From Undaria pinnatifida (taxonomy: Eukaryota; Sar; Phaeophyceae; Laminariales; Alariaceae), in NCBI GenBank assembly GCA_012845835.1, contig JABAKD010000015.1, positions 685,001 to 749,000 on the forward strand: a stretch of DNA of 64,000 nt. The letters run 5' to 3'. The position numbers and the translations under genes were made by a program. Positions 47,701 through 57,733 of the stretch are shown piece after piece. The notes under the pieces are model-generated. The model made no database searches, was not told where the DNA came from, and was given only the letters and a program-made list of their open reading frames with translations. Position 1 is the stretch's first letter, and the number at the start of each line of letters is the position of its first letter.

Positions 47701-49467
47701 ACTAATATATAGTAAGTTTATACTTGTAAATAATCGTACTGATAAGAAGTTATACTAATAGGAAGTTATATATAGCAATTTTTACTACTGTAATTCTTCG
47801 AAGTAGTAAGTTATACTAATAGAGTTACTCTAATAGTAAAGCCGCCCACCAGGTATTAGTTGGCTAGGTATTACCATACCATTACAGCCGTATTATGATA
47901 CTTCATACCGTGTATTACAGTGTGATACAATTAGTTGCCAGCTGTAATTCGCGGATTTCTGGGGTTTTGCATCTGAGTGGCTTCTTTCGGGCTCCACGTG
48001 TGGTGCTCAGTAACAAAGATTAACTCAGTTAGTAGGCACAAACCCACCACCCTCGCACTAACTACCATTATCCCTCAATGCAACCAACTCGCAGCCCTTA
48101 GCTGAGAAACGTTTCAAAACGTCCACGAACCGTTTCACCGTGCCCAATCCCCCCCCTTGACTCTCCAGCCTAGCCTTATCCAACGGACATTTGAAAGAGG
48201 ACACTATGAACTTCGAAAGGATGGCGGGACCGTTTCCCATTCCAACCGTTACGACACGGCCAGGGGGGCGCGGCGGGCGTTCCATCCTCCCTTACCGGCG
48301 TTTCCGTCGCGGTATGGAAACCTCTGGTGGTCAAGCCATTTGAGATATTCCGTATATACGTACAGGATGGTAGTTGCGGCAGATGATCAAAAGACGATGC
48401 GGGTAATTATCGCATGTCCGCGTTTGAGACTACGTATGCGAAATTACGGTGTTGTCGCTGAGGGATGAATCAGAGTCATTCCCGGAGAGCGGTAGTTAAA
48501 CCCATCCTCGGGGTTTTCTGTCCTTCTTGCAAGTGTTTCCACTAAGACATGAAGGCGTTTTTATTCAAGGGGTAGATGGAGGACACAGCAATAACGGCAT
48601 TTCGTTTTCGTTTCATACGGCTGACGTAATTACATACGGCTGACGTAGTTACCGTCCCCCTACCGCCGAAACTAGCACCCCCTCTAGGATATATAATGTG
48701 CAGTGTCACGGTGGGGCTGGCCTGCTGGTAGAATGGCCGACGGATGCGTGCCCGTTTTTTTTGTTCGGGTGAGCACAATGTTAATCGTTACTCGCACAAC
48801 AATCATGGCTCTATGCAGGCTGCTGGCCCGACTTTGACGACCCACGAAGTGAAGCTCGATCGCAGCCTCGTCGTCCTTTATCTTTGTCTTAGCATTCTCT
48901 TGTTGCCGACGGTTTCCACGAAAACAAGAAAATGCGCGCGAATAGCTTCCACAGTGGTGCCTGACGCGGGAAAAACTGGACCAGATGCTCCATGATGTGT
49001 CCCCTGCGTCATTTCGCATTTCCGTATGTTTACTAGGGCTGCACGGCCGAACAAAGTTTGGATCTTGAGTTGCACTGCGATCCTGGTACCATATTGTATG
49101 CTTCCGATATTGCATAGAGTTACTACAGTATGTTGTTGCTGATACTTACGTCAGTTCGTCGTCTGATCGTCGAATTCAGCAGCACACTGAGGAACAGTAC
49201 GGCAACGCATCTAGTTGGCGCTGCAATGCAGAAGAATAAGTATTGTACGTTTATGTGCATGGTACAGGTAGTGGTTTCCATCAGCTGAGATTATGTGCTA
49301 TTCCCGTTTCACTTACACACAGGTGGCGACGGTAGGCGTGGACAAAGCTCTTCGGCTGTGGAATTTCCTGACAGTCGTCCGAGCTGATTAGCTTCTTTCA
49401 AGATTCCCCACTGGCCGTTTCCTTGCACCCCTCCGGATTATACCTTGTCGTCGCCTTCGGAGAAAAG
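38579..49467 (+). CDS. CFAP57: CFAP57/WDR65-like axonemal WD-repeat protein, 5' part, frame-broken
   Basis: CFAP57 (Chlamydomonas FAP57/BOP2) is a WD-repeat plus coiled-coil protein of the ciliary axoneme, linked to inner dynein arms. Six exons align in order with the first WD-repeat half of the animal protein: HLFGLKTDVKSNVHYIEEHL; ITALALTTNRRLLAVAE; the segment ending AHCWLGEEQ; VVVSTDQGDLYLFNN with AAFSKGFVAGG; ITNLAISPSEENLAVTT; and VATVGVDKALRLWNF with LAVSLHPSGLYLVVAFGEK. One exon between 45510 and 49323 is missing and the rest lies beyond the gap. Five single surplus bases break the frame in exons 2, 3 and 7; removing one base at each site restores frame, exon length divisible by three and homology. 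That fits uncorrected insertion errors, though a young pseudogene is possible. Confidence 0.85.
39260..39420. repeat. Dispersed repeat shared with 46.6 kb
   Basis: AACGTCAGCTGTGA-like and TCTTTGCAAGTTGCGTGATACAC text recurs at 46610-46725 with about 20 percent change. Both copies lie in CFAP57 introns. Confidence 0.7.
40060..40235. repeat. GGGTC/GACCC dyad element in CFAP57 intron 1
   Basis: Shares AGGAGGTTTTCAAATCCCAT and GGTCACCCTGACTCC with the 28.7-kb copy and ends TGACCCGACCCGTG. Confidence 0.82.
40405..40434 (+). pseudogene. Intronic copy of CFAP57 exon 2 start
   Basis: CCCTTAG acceptor followed by LIGGTASAGI, identical in peptide to the functional exon 2 start, then a stop (TGA) within five codons. 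It lies in a tandem duplication with a period near 142 bp (about 40308-40449 and the next unit) that includes the intron end. Confidence 0.85.
40562..40837 (+). CDS. CFAP57: CFAP57 exon 2, two internal frame breaks
   Basis: Acceptor CGTATATTCAG, donor GTGAGT. Reads LIGGTASAGITALALTTNRR and CATVNIYD; it then shifts at about 40738-40742 into VAVAFSADGRML, and again at the CC of 40782-40783 into LTQGGAPEWKLVLWAAEK. A six-A run before the donor also carries one base too many for the next exon's phase. Without three bases the exon is exactly 91 codons. Confidence 0.82.
41801..42032 (+). CDS. CFAP57: CFAP57 exon 3, one frame break
   Basis: Acceptor GTGTTTTTGCAG, donor GTGCGG. Reads RPRVICSAKISVPG and NQADFGPSDATVICVTET, then at the AAAA of 41923-41926 moves one frame into KVFPLTDAQLKPLPL and AHCWLGEEQ. 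One base fewer gives 77 codons and the expected spacing to the tryptophan motif of the family. Confidence 0.8.
42506..42536 (+). pseudogene. Intronic copy of CFAP57 exon 3 end
   Basis: Sequence matching the last ten codons of exon 3 (CWLGDEQ-like), but the donor GT is AT. It sits in a duplicated block of intron 3 (about 42000-42870) with repeat spacing of 380-500 bp. Confidence 0.7.
43142..43345 (+). CDS. CFAP57: CFAP57 exon 4, intact
   Basis: Sixty-eight codons, phase 0 at both ends: VVVSTDQGDLYLFNNMEF, then CTLAAFSKGFVAGGSSGALR and VFERSDDPREFF. The acceptor is a CAGCAG (NAGNAG) tandem; the second AG gives the family spacing, the first would add one Gln. Donor GTGACA. Confidence 0.88.
43575..44045. 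repeat. Three tandem units starting GCTGTGAGTTGGCT
   Basis: Units at about 43575, 43690 and 43905 begin GGTTGTGAGTTGGC/GCTGTAAGTTGGCT and end near GTAAGTCGCCGACCAATCAC and TAGTCGGCTGGGTG. Relatives at 16595-16700 and 47615-47875. In CFAP57 intron 4. Confidence 0.65.
44514..44540. repeat. GGCC-rich palindromic run
   Basis: Six tandem CCGG/GGCC units, fully self-complementary, in CFAP57 intron 4. Confidence 0.9.
44545..44760 (-). mobile_element. SINE 3' fragment in CFAP57 intron 4
   Basis: Plus-strand text GATCACGGTTGTAGTCCCTT and TACGTGCCTTCATTTTTTAT is the reverse complement of the SINE 3' body; a T run at about 44551 marks the tail. Confidence 0.68.
45410..45510 (+). CDS. CFAP57: CFAP57 exon 5 with probable GC donor
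   Basis: Thirty-three codons plus two bases. Acceptor GTCGCCCACAG. Reads TFHIEGNLSSITNLAISPSE then ENLAVTTSDSQIY. No GT lies at the expected end; ACAG|GCAAGA matches the GC-AG donor consensus. Confidence 0.82.
46180..46440. repeat. ACTAT pentanucleotide array
   Basis: (ACTAT)n with interruptions, in the intron after CFAP57 exon 5. Confidence 0.93.
49323..49467 (+). CDS. CFAP57: CFAP57 exon 7, one frame break
   Basis: Acceptor TTACACACAG, donor GTGCGT. Reads VATVGVDKALRLWNFLTVV, a WD-repeat end, then shifts at the CC of 49379-49380 into ELISFFQDSPLAVSLHPSGL and YLVVAFGEK. Removing one base gives 48 codons. Confidence 0.83.
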
Positions 49468-49592
49468 GTGCGTGTGCTGTTCACATTTAGCCGGTATTTC
49501 GCCCACGATATCGAGCAAACCAGGCAAACTGCAGGAAGAACGAAGTAAAAATATAGGAGGGGAAAGGAAGGAAAACGCTAAAAAACAATAAA

Positions 49593-49675
49593 GACTTCTG
49601 CAAAGATTCCCCACTGCTGTTTCGTTGCACCCCTCCGGACCCTTCGTTGTCGTGGCCTCAGGGAAAAGGTTCAAT
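49593..49675 (+). pseudogene. Partial tandem copy of CFAP57 exon 7
   Basis: About 80 bp repeat the second half of exon 7 roughly 200 bp downstream (the DSPL..., LHPSG and GEK codons are recognisable at DNA level) with substitutions and small deletions. The donor region reads AAGGTTC instead of AAGGTGC. Confidence 0.75.
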
Positions 49676-49744
49676 CCCTGTCTTTGTCTTCACACTGCAT
49701 CTTCGCTGCTCTCGCGGAAGAGGTATACGAAGTACTACTGTTTC

Positions 49745-49962
49745 AGTATATATAGTATAGTATGGTATGTTATAGTATAGTATAGTATAGTATAGTAGTA
49801 TCGTATAGATAGTATAGTATAGTAGATAGTATAGTTTAGTATAGTATAGTATAGTATAGTATAGTATTAGTAAGTAGTATCGTATATATAGTATAGTATA
49901 GTATAGTATAGTACAGTATAGTATAGTATATATAGTATGGTGAGTATAGTACAGTATAGTAT
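49745..49962. repeat. AGTAT pentanucleotide array
   Basis: (AGTAT)n, the reverse complement of the array at 46.2 kb. It directly precedes the truncated SINE. Confidence 0.93.
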
Positions 49963-49973
49963 AACCGGTCGCC

Positions 49974-50108
49974 CCGGTGGCGTAGCAGGTTATCCTCGAG
50001 CCTGGTATAGGTCAGTTTTCGTGAGTTCGAGCCCCGGCGAGTGCATACTCGTATAAATTCGTTGGGACTTTTTTCTGTGGACAAATTGACTTGCGGAAAG
50101 CGCGAGAG
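49974..50108 (+). mobile_element. tRNA-derived SINE, cut by the gap
   Basis: Nearly identical to the 36.5-kb copy over the head and first body segment (A box 49978-49989, B box 50024-50034). The 3' part is lost in the N run. Confidence 0.88.
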
Positions 50109-50608
50109 NNNNNNNNNNNNNNNNNNNNNNNNNNNNNNNNNNNNNNNNNNNNNNNNNNNNNNNNNNNNNNNNNNNNNNNNNNNNNNNNNNNNNNNNNNNN
50201 NNNNNNNNNNNNNNNNNNNNNNNNNNNNNNNNNNNNNNNNNNNNNNNNNNNNNNNNNNNNNNNNNNNNNNNNNNNNNNNNNNNNNNNNNNNNNNNNNNNN
50301 NNNNNNNNNNNNNNNNNNNNNNNNNNNNNNNNNNNNNNNNNNNNNNNNNNNNNNNNNNNNNNNNNNNNNNNNNNNNNNNNNNNNNNNNNNNNNNNNNNNN
50401 NNNNNNNNNNNNNNNNNNNNNNNNNNNNNNNNNNNNNNNNNNNNNNNNNNNNNNNNNNNNNNNNNNNNNNNNNNNNNNNNNNNNNNNNNNNNNNNNNNNN
50501 NNNNNNNNNNNNNNNNNNNNNNNNNNNNNNNNNNNNNNNNNNNNNNNNNNNNNNNNNNNNNNNNNNNNNNNNNNNNNNNNNNNNNNNNNNNNNNNNNNNN
50601 NNNNNNNN
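50109..50608. other. Assembly gap, 500 N
   Basis: Exactly 500 N, so a fixed-size scaffolding gap of unknown true length. It cuts a SINE on its left and the repeated 13.4-kb block on its right. Confidence 0.99.
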
Positions 50609-51616
50609 CCGCATATTATATATACATACATTTAAACCTAAAAAAGGAACGTCAGACCATGGCATCACGCATAATTGACGGAGGTTGTTGTTGTTGTTGT
50701 TGTTGCCGTTGTTGTTGTTGTTGTCGTTGTTGTTGTTGTTGATCGATATACATGGATTCTATAATGGTTTACATCGAGGCAACCCTTTCGTTTACCAGGT
50801 AGTTCCTTCACTAGTTATCCCTCCCCTGTCCTCTCTTCCCCCTTTCCCTCTTCAGGATAATCAAACCCATCGTTCCTGCCCATAGCCCGACCAAATCCGC
50901 CTCGACCGCCTTCCTTCGAATCATCACCATCGTCATCACCAGCTGCAAGACAGAGTCGACAGATAGTCAGCGACTTGCAGTCAAACAATCCAAAGCGGTC
51001 AACGTTTAAAATCGAGGTCCTTTCCGTTTCACTCTTTTCCAACTCCTGAAACCATCCCATTCTAAACACAAAAGTTTTTGTCCATACCTGGTACGTCGGG
51101 GGTGCACCTCTAAAAGGTTCGATTCCCTCACCTGCCCACCCCCCACCCCCGCCCCCCACCGCTCTCCCTTCCCAGGATCATCACCTCATCGCCCTGCCCA
51201 TGACTTGCATCAGATTCACCATCGCCATCACTAACTGCTATACCAACTAAAAAGTAGTCGGCGATTACTAGTCAGGCAACTCACAGCGCTACAAAAGGGT
51301 TCACAAAGACGAAATATTAATACTTCACAAGACGGATAGATCACGATCTAGATCATCTAGACCATCTATATCCTACATCTGTCGACATGGCATGTTGTAC
51401 AAGAGCTTCGCAGCACAGATCCAGCCCAGGCACCATCCGCCAGATCCTTCATATCATCCGGCTCTCCCCGAGCAACATGATGTATAGGCCACGCAGATCA
51501 TAAACACCAGGGATTTGAAATACATAGATCATATGTAGATCATCTATTGATCATCTACAGATCAATAGGGATCTGATATGTCCCTTGCGTGCAACTTTTC
51601 CATTTCATCCTCTCAC

Positions 51617-51906
51617 CTGTTTCCCCTCTCCATCGTCAGGACCGTCAAACCCATCTTCCTGCCCGTAATCTCCTCCGAAATCACCACCACCTCCATCCGA
51701 ATCATCATCATCATCGCCACCACCTCCCAATCCATCAAACTGTCCACCCTCTTCCCCCAGGCCCCCCTCCGCCAACCCTACCCCCTCCTTCCGTAGACCT
51801 CCCCAGAAGTCGCACCCCCTGGCTGCTCCATCCGCGGCACCGTCGCGTGACAAAGGGTTGGCACCACCAGCCGCGTCAAAGTAAAAAGAAGCGCCACCGG
51901 ATGAAC
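51617..51906 (-). CDS. NCAPH2: CAP-H2 exon 5, second copy
   Basis: Repeats 20718-21007 without change to the reading frame. Exons downstream of this in the second copy fall in or beyond the assembly gap. Confidence 0.82.
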
Positions 51907-52217
51907 CTAGAGTGGAGCCTTCGATTAGAAGAGCGCCGGACTGGTTTTATAGGGGTATCAAGGGGGGGAGGGGGGGGGGGAGGGGAGAAGGGAGGGGAGG
52001 GAAAGGGGAGGGAAAGAGGGAGGGGTGAGGAGAGGGGAAGGGGGAATGGGAGCGTTTGTAAAAAGACCATGCAGCCAAGACACGTGGCTCTTGCTTGCTC
52101 GCACGTTCAGTACCATATTTAATTGCTCAAAGCATTGGCATGATTTTCCGAACCACTAAAGATGACCTCGGAAAGTTGTAGCTAGTGAAAACCGTATAGC
52201 TTGCCCAACAACATCAC

Positions 52218-52509
52218 CAACCTGATCAACAGCGCAGGTGCTCATCTTGAACGAGTTTCCATAATCCTGCTCCATAAGGAACATCGGCGGGCGGCTGATG
52301 TCCGGCACATCTCCTCCACCCGCCGGCAAGCCACCCCGCTCCTCACCCCCCATTACCATAGCCACCGTTACCGGAAACATTGCCGTTAGCGTGGGTATCA
52401 AATTGACCAGTGCTTGATCGACGGGCGTGGCCACCCCGCCTCGAAGACATTTCGATGTCGATATGCTTCCCCTCTTCCAAAATGTCGTCCAGAGGAAGAA
52501 CATCATGTC
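52218..52509 (-). CDS. NCAPH2: CAP-H2 exon 4, second copy with compensating indels
   Basis: Matches 21322-21616 but is three bases shorter: one G is missing near 52497 and two bases near 52345. About fifty codons between the two indels are read in another frame, which stays open, and the original frame returns at [11 protein letters not shown]. The flanking 1 kb carries many other single-base indels, so sequence error is the simplest cause. Confidence 0.75.
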
Positions 52510-53142
52510 CTGAAAAAGCGGTTGCGTAAGAATGCAGACAGCACCGAAAAACAGGAAACGTAAATTCGATTGCATGAGAAACGCCGGCTCGCATGAAACG
52601 TCGACGTAATTTTGATATTGGGAAAATGGAGATCGAGGAAAATTCGATATCGATTGTTACTTCTTATCCAAGACGAAGTCGGGATGTATGCCCTGCAAAC
52701 AAAGGCAAAAAAAGAATGCCTACGAAACGAACAGCACATGCAAAACCGAAACACAAACACATGGTTTGCCGTTTCAATAATGGGAAACGGGATATCGAGT
52801 AAAACGAAAGCAACTTTGCACCTCTTCCGAAGGGTCGTGGAGACGGAGGAATCTCACGTCCCGAAAAAAAACAACACAAAAACACGGTCAATAGATGCAA
52901 ACCGAAAAACATGAACATGGCCATGATATTATACTTTTGGAGCATGGACTTCGATGAAAACAGAAAACGTGGGCAAGCAGGCAAGTATGTCAAGAGCCAT
53001 TATCACGCCGCTAAGGATGACGGTCTGCAAAGTGTGTACTGTAGCTATGCGCGTAGTATGGCCACACACGCAACGCCGCCCAATGCACGGTACAGGATAG
53101 GCGCGCACCAACCTTGACTGTGAAGGTCCTCACTTGAGGATT

Positions 53143-53670
53143 CTAACCCTGTACTGTACCTTAACCCTATACTGTCCTTAACCCCTATCCTGTACCTGAT
53201 ACCTTACCCCTATCCTGTACCTTAACCCTATCCTGTACCTTAACCTATCCTGTACCTTAACCCCTATACTGTACCTTAACCCTATACTGTACTTAACCCT
53301 ACACTGTACCCTAACCCTATACTGCACCTTAACCGATATACTGTACCTTAACCCTATACTGTACCTTAACCCTATACTGTACCTATCACCCTATACTGTA
53401 CCTTAACCCTATACTGTACCTAACCCTATACTGTACCTTAACCTTATACTGTACCTTAACCCTACCCTGTACCTTAACCCTATACTGTACCTTAACCCTA
53501 TCCTGTACCTTAACCCTATACTGTACCTTAACCCTATACTGTACCTTAACCCTATCCTGTACCTTAACCCTCTACTGTACCTTAACCCTATACTGTACCT
53601 TAACCCTATACTGTACCTTAACCCTAAACTATACCTTAACCCTATACTGTACCCTAACCCTATACTGTCC
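53143..53670 (-). repeat. 18-bp telomere-like minisatellite, second copy
   Basis: Same array in the second block, with scattered one-base gains and losses that break the regular frame. Confidence 0.95.
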
Positions 53671-53819
53671 TCAACCAAAAAGGGATTTTTTTTCGGGGGG
53701 GGGAGGGGAATGGCCAAAAACCCCTCATACCTCTATCCCTGCACGCGTCTTGCGTATTGGAGGAAAACTCTTCACTGAATTTTTCCCAACCGTTGGTCAC
53801 AAACAAGCAAATCTCGTCG

Positions 53820-54142
53820 GCGTCGCTGGTGGTCCAGTGGGTGAACCTGGTAACTACGGTCGATCTCGCGAGTCCGAGCCCCCTGAGCTCACACTGTAAC
53901 ATACTCGCACGTACACGTAGGGACTTTTTCTTATGCGAAAATGGAGTCGCAAAAAACGCGAGAGCGCGAGTTAGCAAAATGCGATGAAAATGGACGAATA
54001 GTGGGAATGCTGAAGCCTCTGCGACATAAAGATGAAGGTACGTAGCGGGGGGGGGAAGGGACGACACCCGCGACCACGGGTTGTTGAGGCCTATCCCGAA
54101 GCTGGAAAACAGTAGCGGCATTTAAAAAGAAACAAAAATCAT
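53820..54142 (+). mobile_element. tRNA-derived SINE, second block copy
   Basis: The 22.9-kb SINE repeated as part of the 13.4-kb block, differing by one G in a homopolymer. Confidence 0.82.
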
Positions 54143-54227
54143 GTGCCAAGCGTCTGTTTCGAAACACCAAGCTCGGTCCAAAAGTCCAACGTCAAACGTT
54201 GACAAACAACAGTGAAAGCGTTCCCAC

Positions 54228-54380
54228 CTCTCCCCCCGTAGAGATGTCATTGTCATCCCCGCTGTTCCCGCTGCGGGCTTTGGCGTCCTGTTTATCCTTC
54301 TGCTGGGTCAAGAAGTCGATCGTCCGGAGCACCAGCTGGTACACGTGCTCCACTTTGCGGCTGTACACGGACGTTGATCC
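54228..54380 (-). CDS. NCAPH2: CAP-H2 exon 3, second copy
   Basis: Repeats 23337-23489 with the same translation and splice sites. The intronic exon copies A, B and D also recur here (about 54911-55570), copy A with one extra T in its body. Confidence 0.88.
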
Positions 54381-56338
54381 CTGTACGATGGATCGAAAGA
54401 CAACAACATATTAGGACAGCAGGATACGACGTCACATGATGCACTTGCCCTTGCTATTAATACGAGGTAAAGAACGGCAAAATTTAGGACGACGCCATAC
54501 GACACGATGTGACATCACAAAATGGAGTTCGAAATGTACACCGCCGCACAACGGATCGACAGACGGCGACAAGAAATAAATTGTACGACACAATGCAATG
54601 TTTTAGGACGTTCTACGACATCGTGCGATATCACACGACACCATGCAACATATAACATTATGAGACCTCATGCGACATCTCACGACATCATGCAGCATCA
54701 TGCGACGTCACACGCCATCATGCGACATCCCACGACATCATGCGACATCAGACGGCATCATAAGAATTCACACGACAACATGCGGCATCACATCATAGAC
54801 TCGCCCTTTGTAGATATATAGCACTACCAACTGTTATCACACTACAAACGAATTAGTTATACGAAAGATAGCAAAATCAACTGAAAATAGACTACAGAGT
54901 GACTTTCGGCTGGGCCAAGAAGTCGTCCGTAGCACCAGCTGATACGCGTGCTCCACCTTGTGCCTATACACATTTTTTTTCTTCCTGCTCATCTCATCAA
55001 TTATCTTCGCGCTTTTTTTTCTCCTTCTCCTGCCATAGCGTATCTCAGACCCGGTATCACTCCGCAGGCTCTTCTCCCCCCTCCCCACTACGGTACGCGC
55101 CTTCATTTTTATCGCGAGCATATTGACTAGTCGTCCAACAACGGATCGACAGACAGAATATGTTATTAATAGGACAGCAGCATAAGACCACGCGCGCTGC
55201 TTTTAGCGATAGCAACACATAATATTGTAGGACGGCATCATATGACATCATGCCACATCACATCAGCGGATTGGAGGAGTAAACAGACGTTGAGCCCTGC
55301 ACAACGGATCGACAGACGGCAAAAAATCAGGACGGCACCATACGATATCACATCGTAGACTCGCTCTCATAGATACATAACACCTGCCCACTGTTAATAT
55401 ACGGCAAAATCACTTATTCTACTGGGCCAAAAAGTTTATCGACCTGAGCACCAGCTGGTACATGTGTTCCACATTTTCGGCTGTACACGCACGTCGACCC
55501 CTGCCCGACGTACCGAGAGCACCAGCTGGTACATGTGTTCCACATTTCGGCTGTACACGCACGTCGACCTCTGCCCGACGTACCGACAGACGGCGTCTTT
55601 TAGGAATGACATCATACGATACGACAGCATGTGACATCACATCGGATACGCCATCATGCCATATCATGCGACACCATGCGACATTGCATCATGGACTTGT
55701 CGTAAACACAGGAAGGGTCATCACAAACCGTCCTGCAGGACGTGTTACACAAGAAGGGTGGGCAAAAACCTTCCTGCAGGTCGTTCGTCTGTTTGGTCGA
55801 GGCTGGCCTTTCGGTCGCATAGGGTTATTTTTATACGCCACAAAAACACGCTGCGGAACCGCACGGTAGCCCCTGTCGACCTCGAGCCCCCCTTAGAGCA
55901 AGGTTTAGGTACCCCGCATCTGACAGAGCAGATCCCTATTGATCTATATGATTTGTTCCTTCCAGGGCACACAGATCCCTGGTCAGAATGATCTGAATGA
56001 TCTCTACATTATGTTTCCAAGTGGGAGTCGGACGATGTCAATGGTCTAGCCCACGTTTGCTGGGTTGGATCCATACCACACAACTCCTGCGCAACATACC
56101 ATGACGACAAACACAGGATCTAGATCATCTATAATGAATAGATCATTATCTGACATAGGATTTAGATAATCCAGATCATGCTCTAACAATATCTAGATAT
56201 TTTTTTGATATATAATCTAGATGATCCAGATAATGTTCTGGTATAGGACCTACAGTAGTGTCAATCTTCTGCTGTAGGCAGTGATCTGTCCGGTGTGTTG
56301 TATTAATAGTTCTAGGCGCTGAAGAAACCGTTTCAAAC

Positions 56339-56474
56339 CTGTATCAAGAGGGCGGCCTCGGCGAAGTTAACCTTGGTACCACCGCCGTCCAACGTGATGG
56401 TAATGTCCTCCAAGTCCTCCAGGTAGTCCTCCAAGCTAGAGGCGATGTCCACATCCCAATTCTTAGCCAGGTCC
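56339..56474 (-). CDS. NCAPH2: CAP-H2 exon 2, second copy
   Basis: Same sequence as the exon at 25446-25581, including both splice sites, in the repeated block after the gap. The protein is unchanged. Confidence 0.9.
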
Positions 56475-57490
56475 CTGAAAACACACATTACAATATTACT
56501 TGTTTTAATATTGCTTCTGTTGAAGTAAATTTTGGCCATCCGACAATGCAGAATATTATCGAAGTATGAGAAAATATGGGTTTTGTACGTACGTAAGAAG
56601 TTTGACCAATCAGATCAATGCGGTAATTCATAGTCGTATGAGCAATAGCATTGGGCACACCTGGCCCAGCTGTGTAGGCGACGACCTGCACGCGGAGCGC
56701 GTAGGGGAGCAGAGTCAGAGCTTACAGGTCCAAGGTGTGATACAGACTAGTTTAAGTTCCCACCCACCCGCCCGTGCTTTTGAGGGAGTCAGTGGAGGGG
56801 GAGTTAATCGGTCGCAGTAACGTTGCGCGTGTTTGTTACTGTTTTGGCAAACGTACCCGTTTTCGCTGAAGATGCGACGGGGTTTCGTAGATTGCGCAGG
56901 TTTGCGGTGGGTGCTAGCCGCATCAGTGTTATAGCGTGGTGCAAGGGGTGTTCGTTGTTGTGTTTTTTTTCAGCATGTGTAATATCTGAGTATCCTTCCG
57001 TGCGGTGGGGTTACGTATGACTGTTTTACGCAGATATTATGTTGATAGTCAACAGCGAACGTTGTGGCAGTGCATCGGCTCGGATTTAGCGCGCAATCTG
57101 AAAGTGTGGGAGAGGGGAATTATCCGTATATTGGCAAGTAAGTGCATTTGTTTAATGTGCATGGTGTGTGCAGGCGTGCATATTTTATAGCATATTTATT
57201 ACACGCGTGTGTACGTTTTTTTATATGCTGCACGTTATAGGCGGTTGCCTCGTATGTCTTCTTCGAGTTGCCAACGATTGTTCGTCGTTGGTTGTTGGCT
57301 GGCGTCGAGAGTTCGATGTCGCCAGTTGGGTTGGGAGTTGACTCGTGTATACGGATGTTAGCGTGGGGTTGCCGGCGGGGCAGCCCCGGGGTATTCCCAT
57401 CTCCAACCCCCCTCTCCGGGCGGGGGGTTGCGCATTAATATAATACAACTTCGAAAGCAAAGTGCAAATATGTTATTTTTGTTATATCTA

Positions 57491-57733
<243 letters not shown>

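Noticed and set aside
49990-50742. Long frames across the gap
   Set aside because: They consist of N translated as X.
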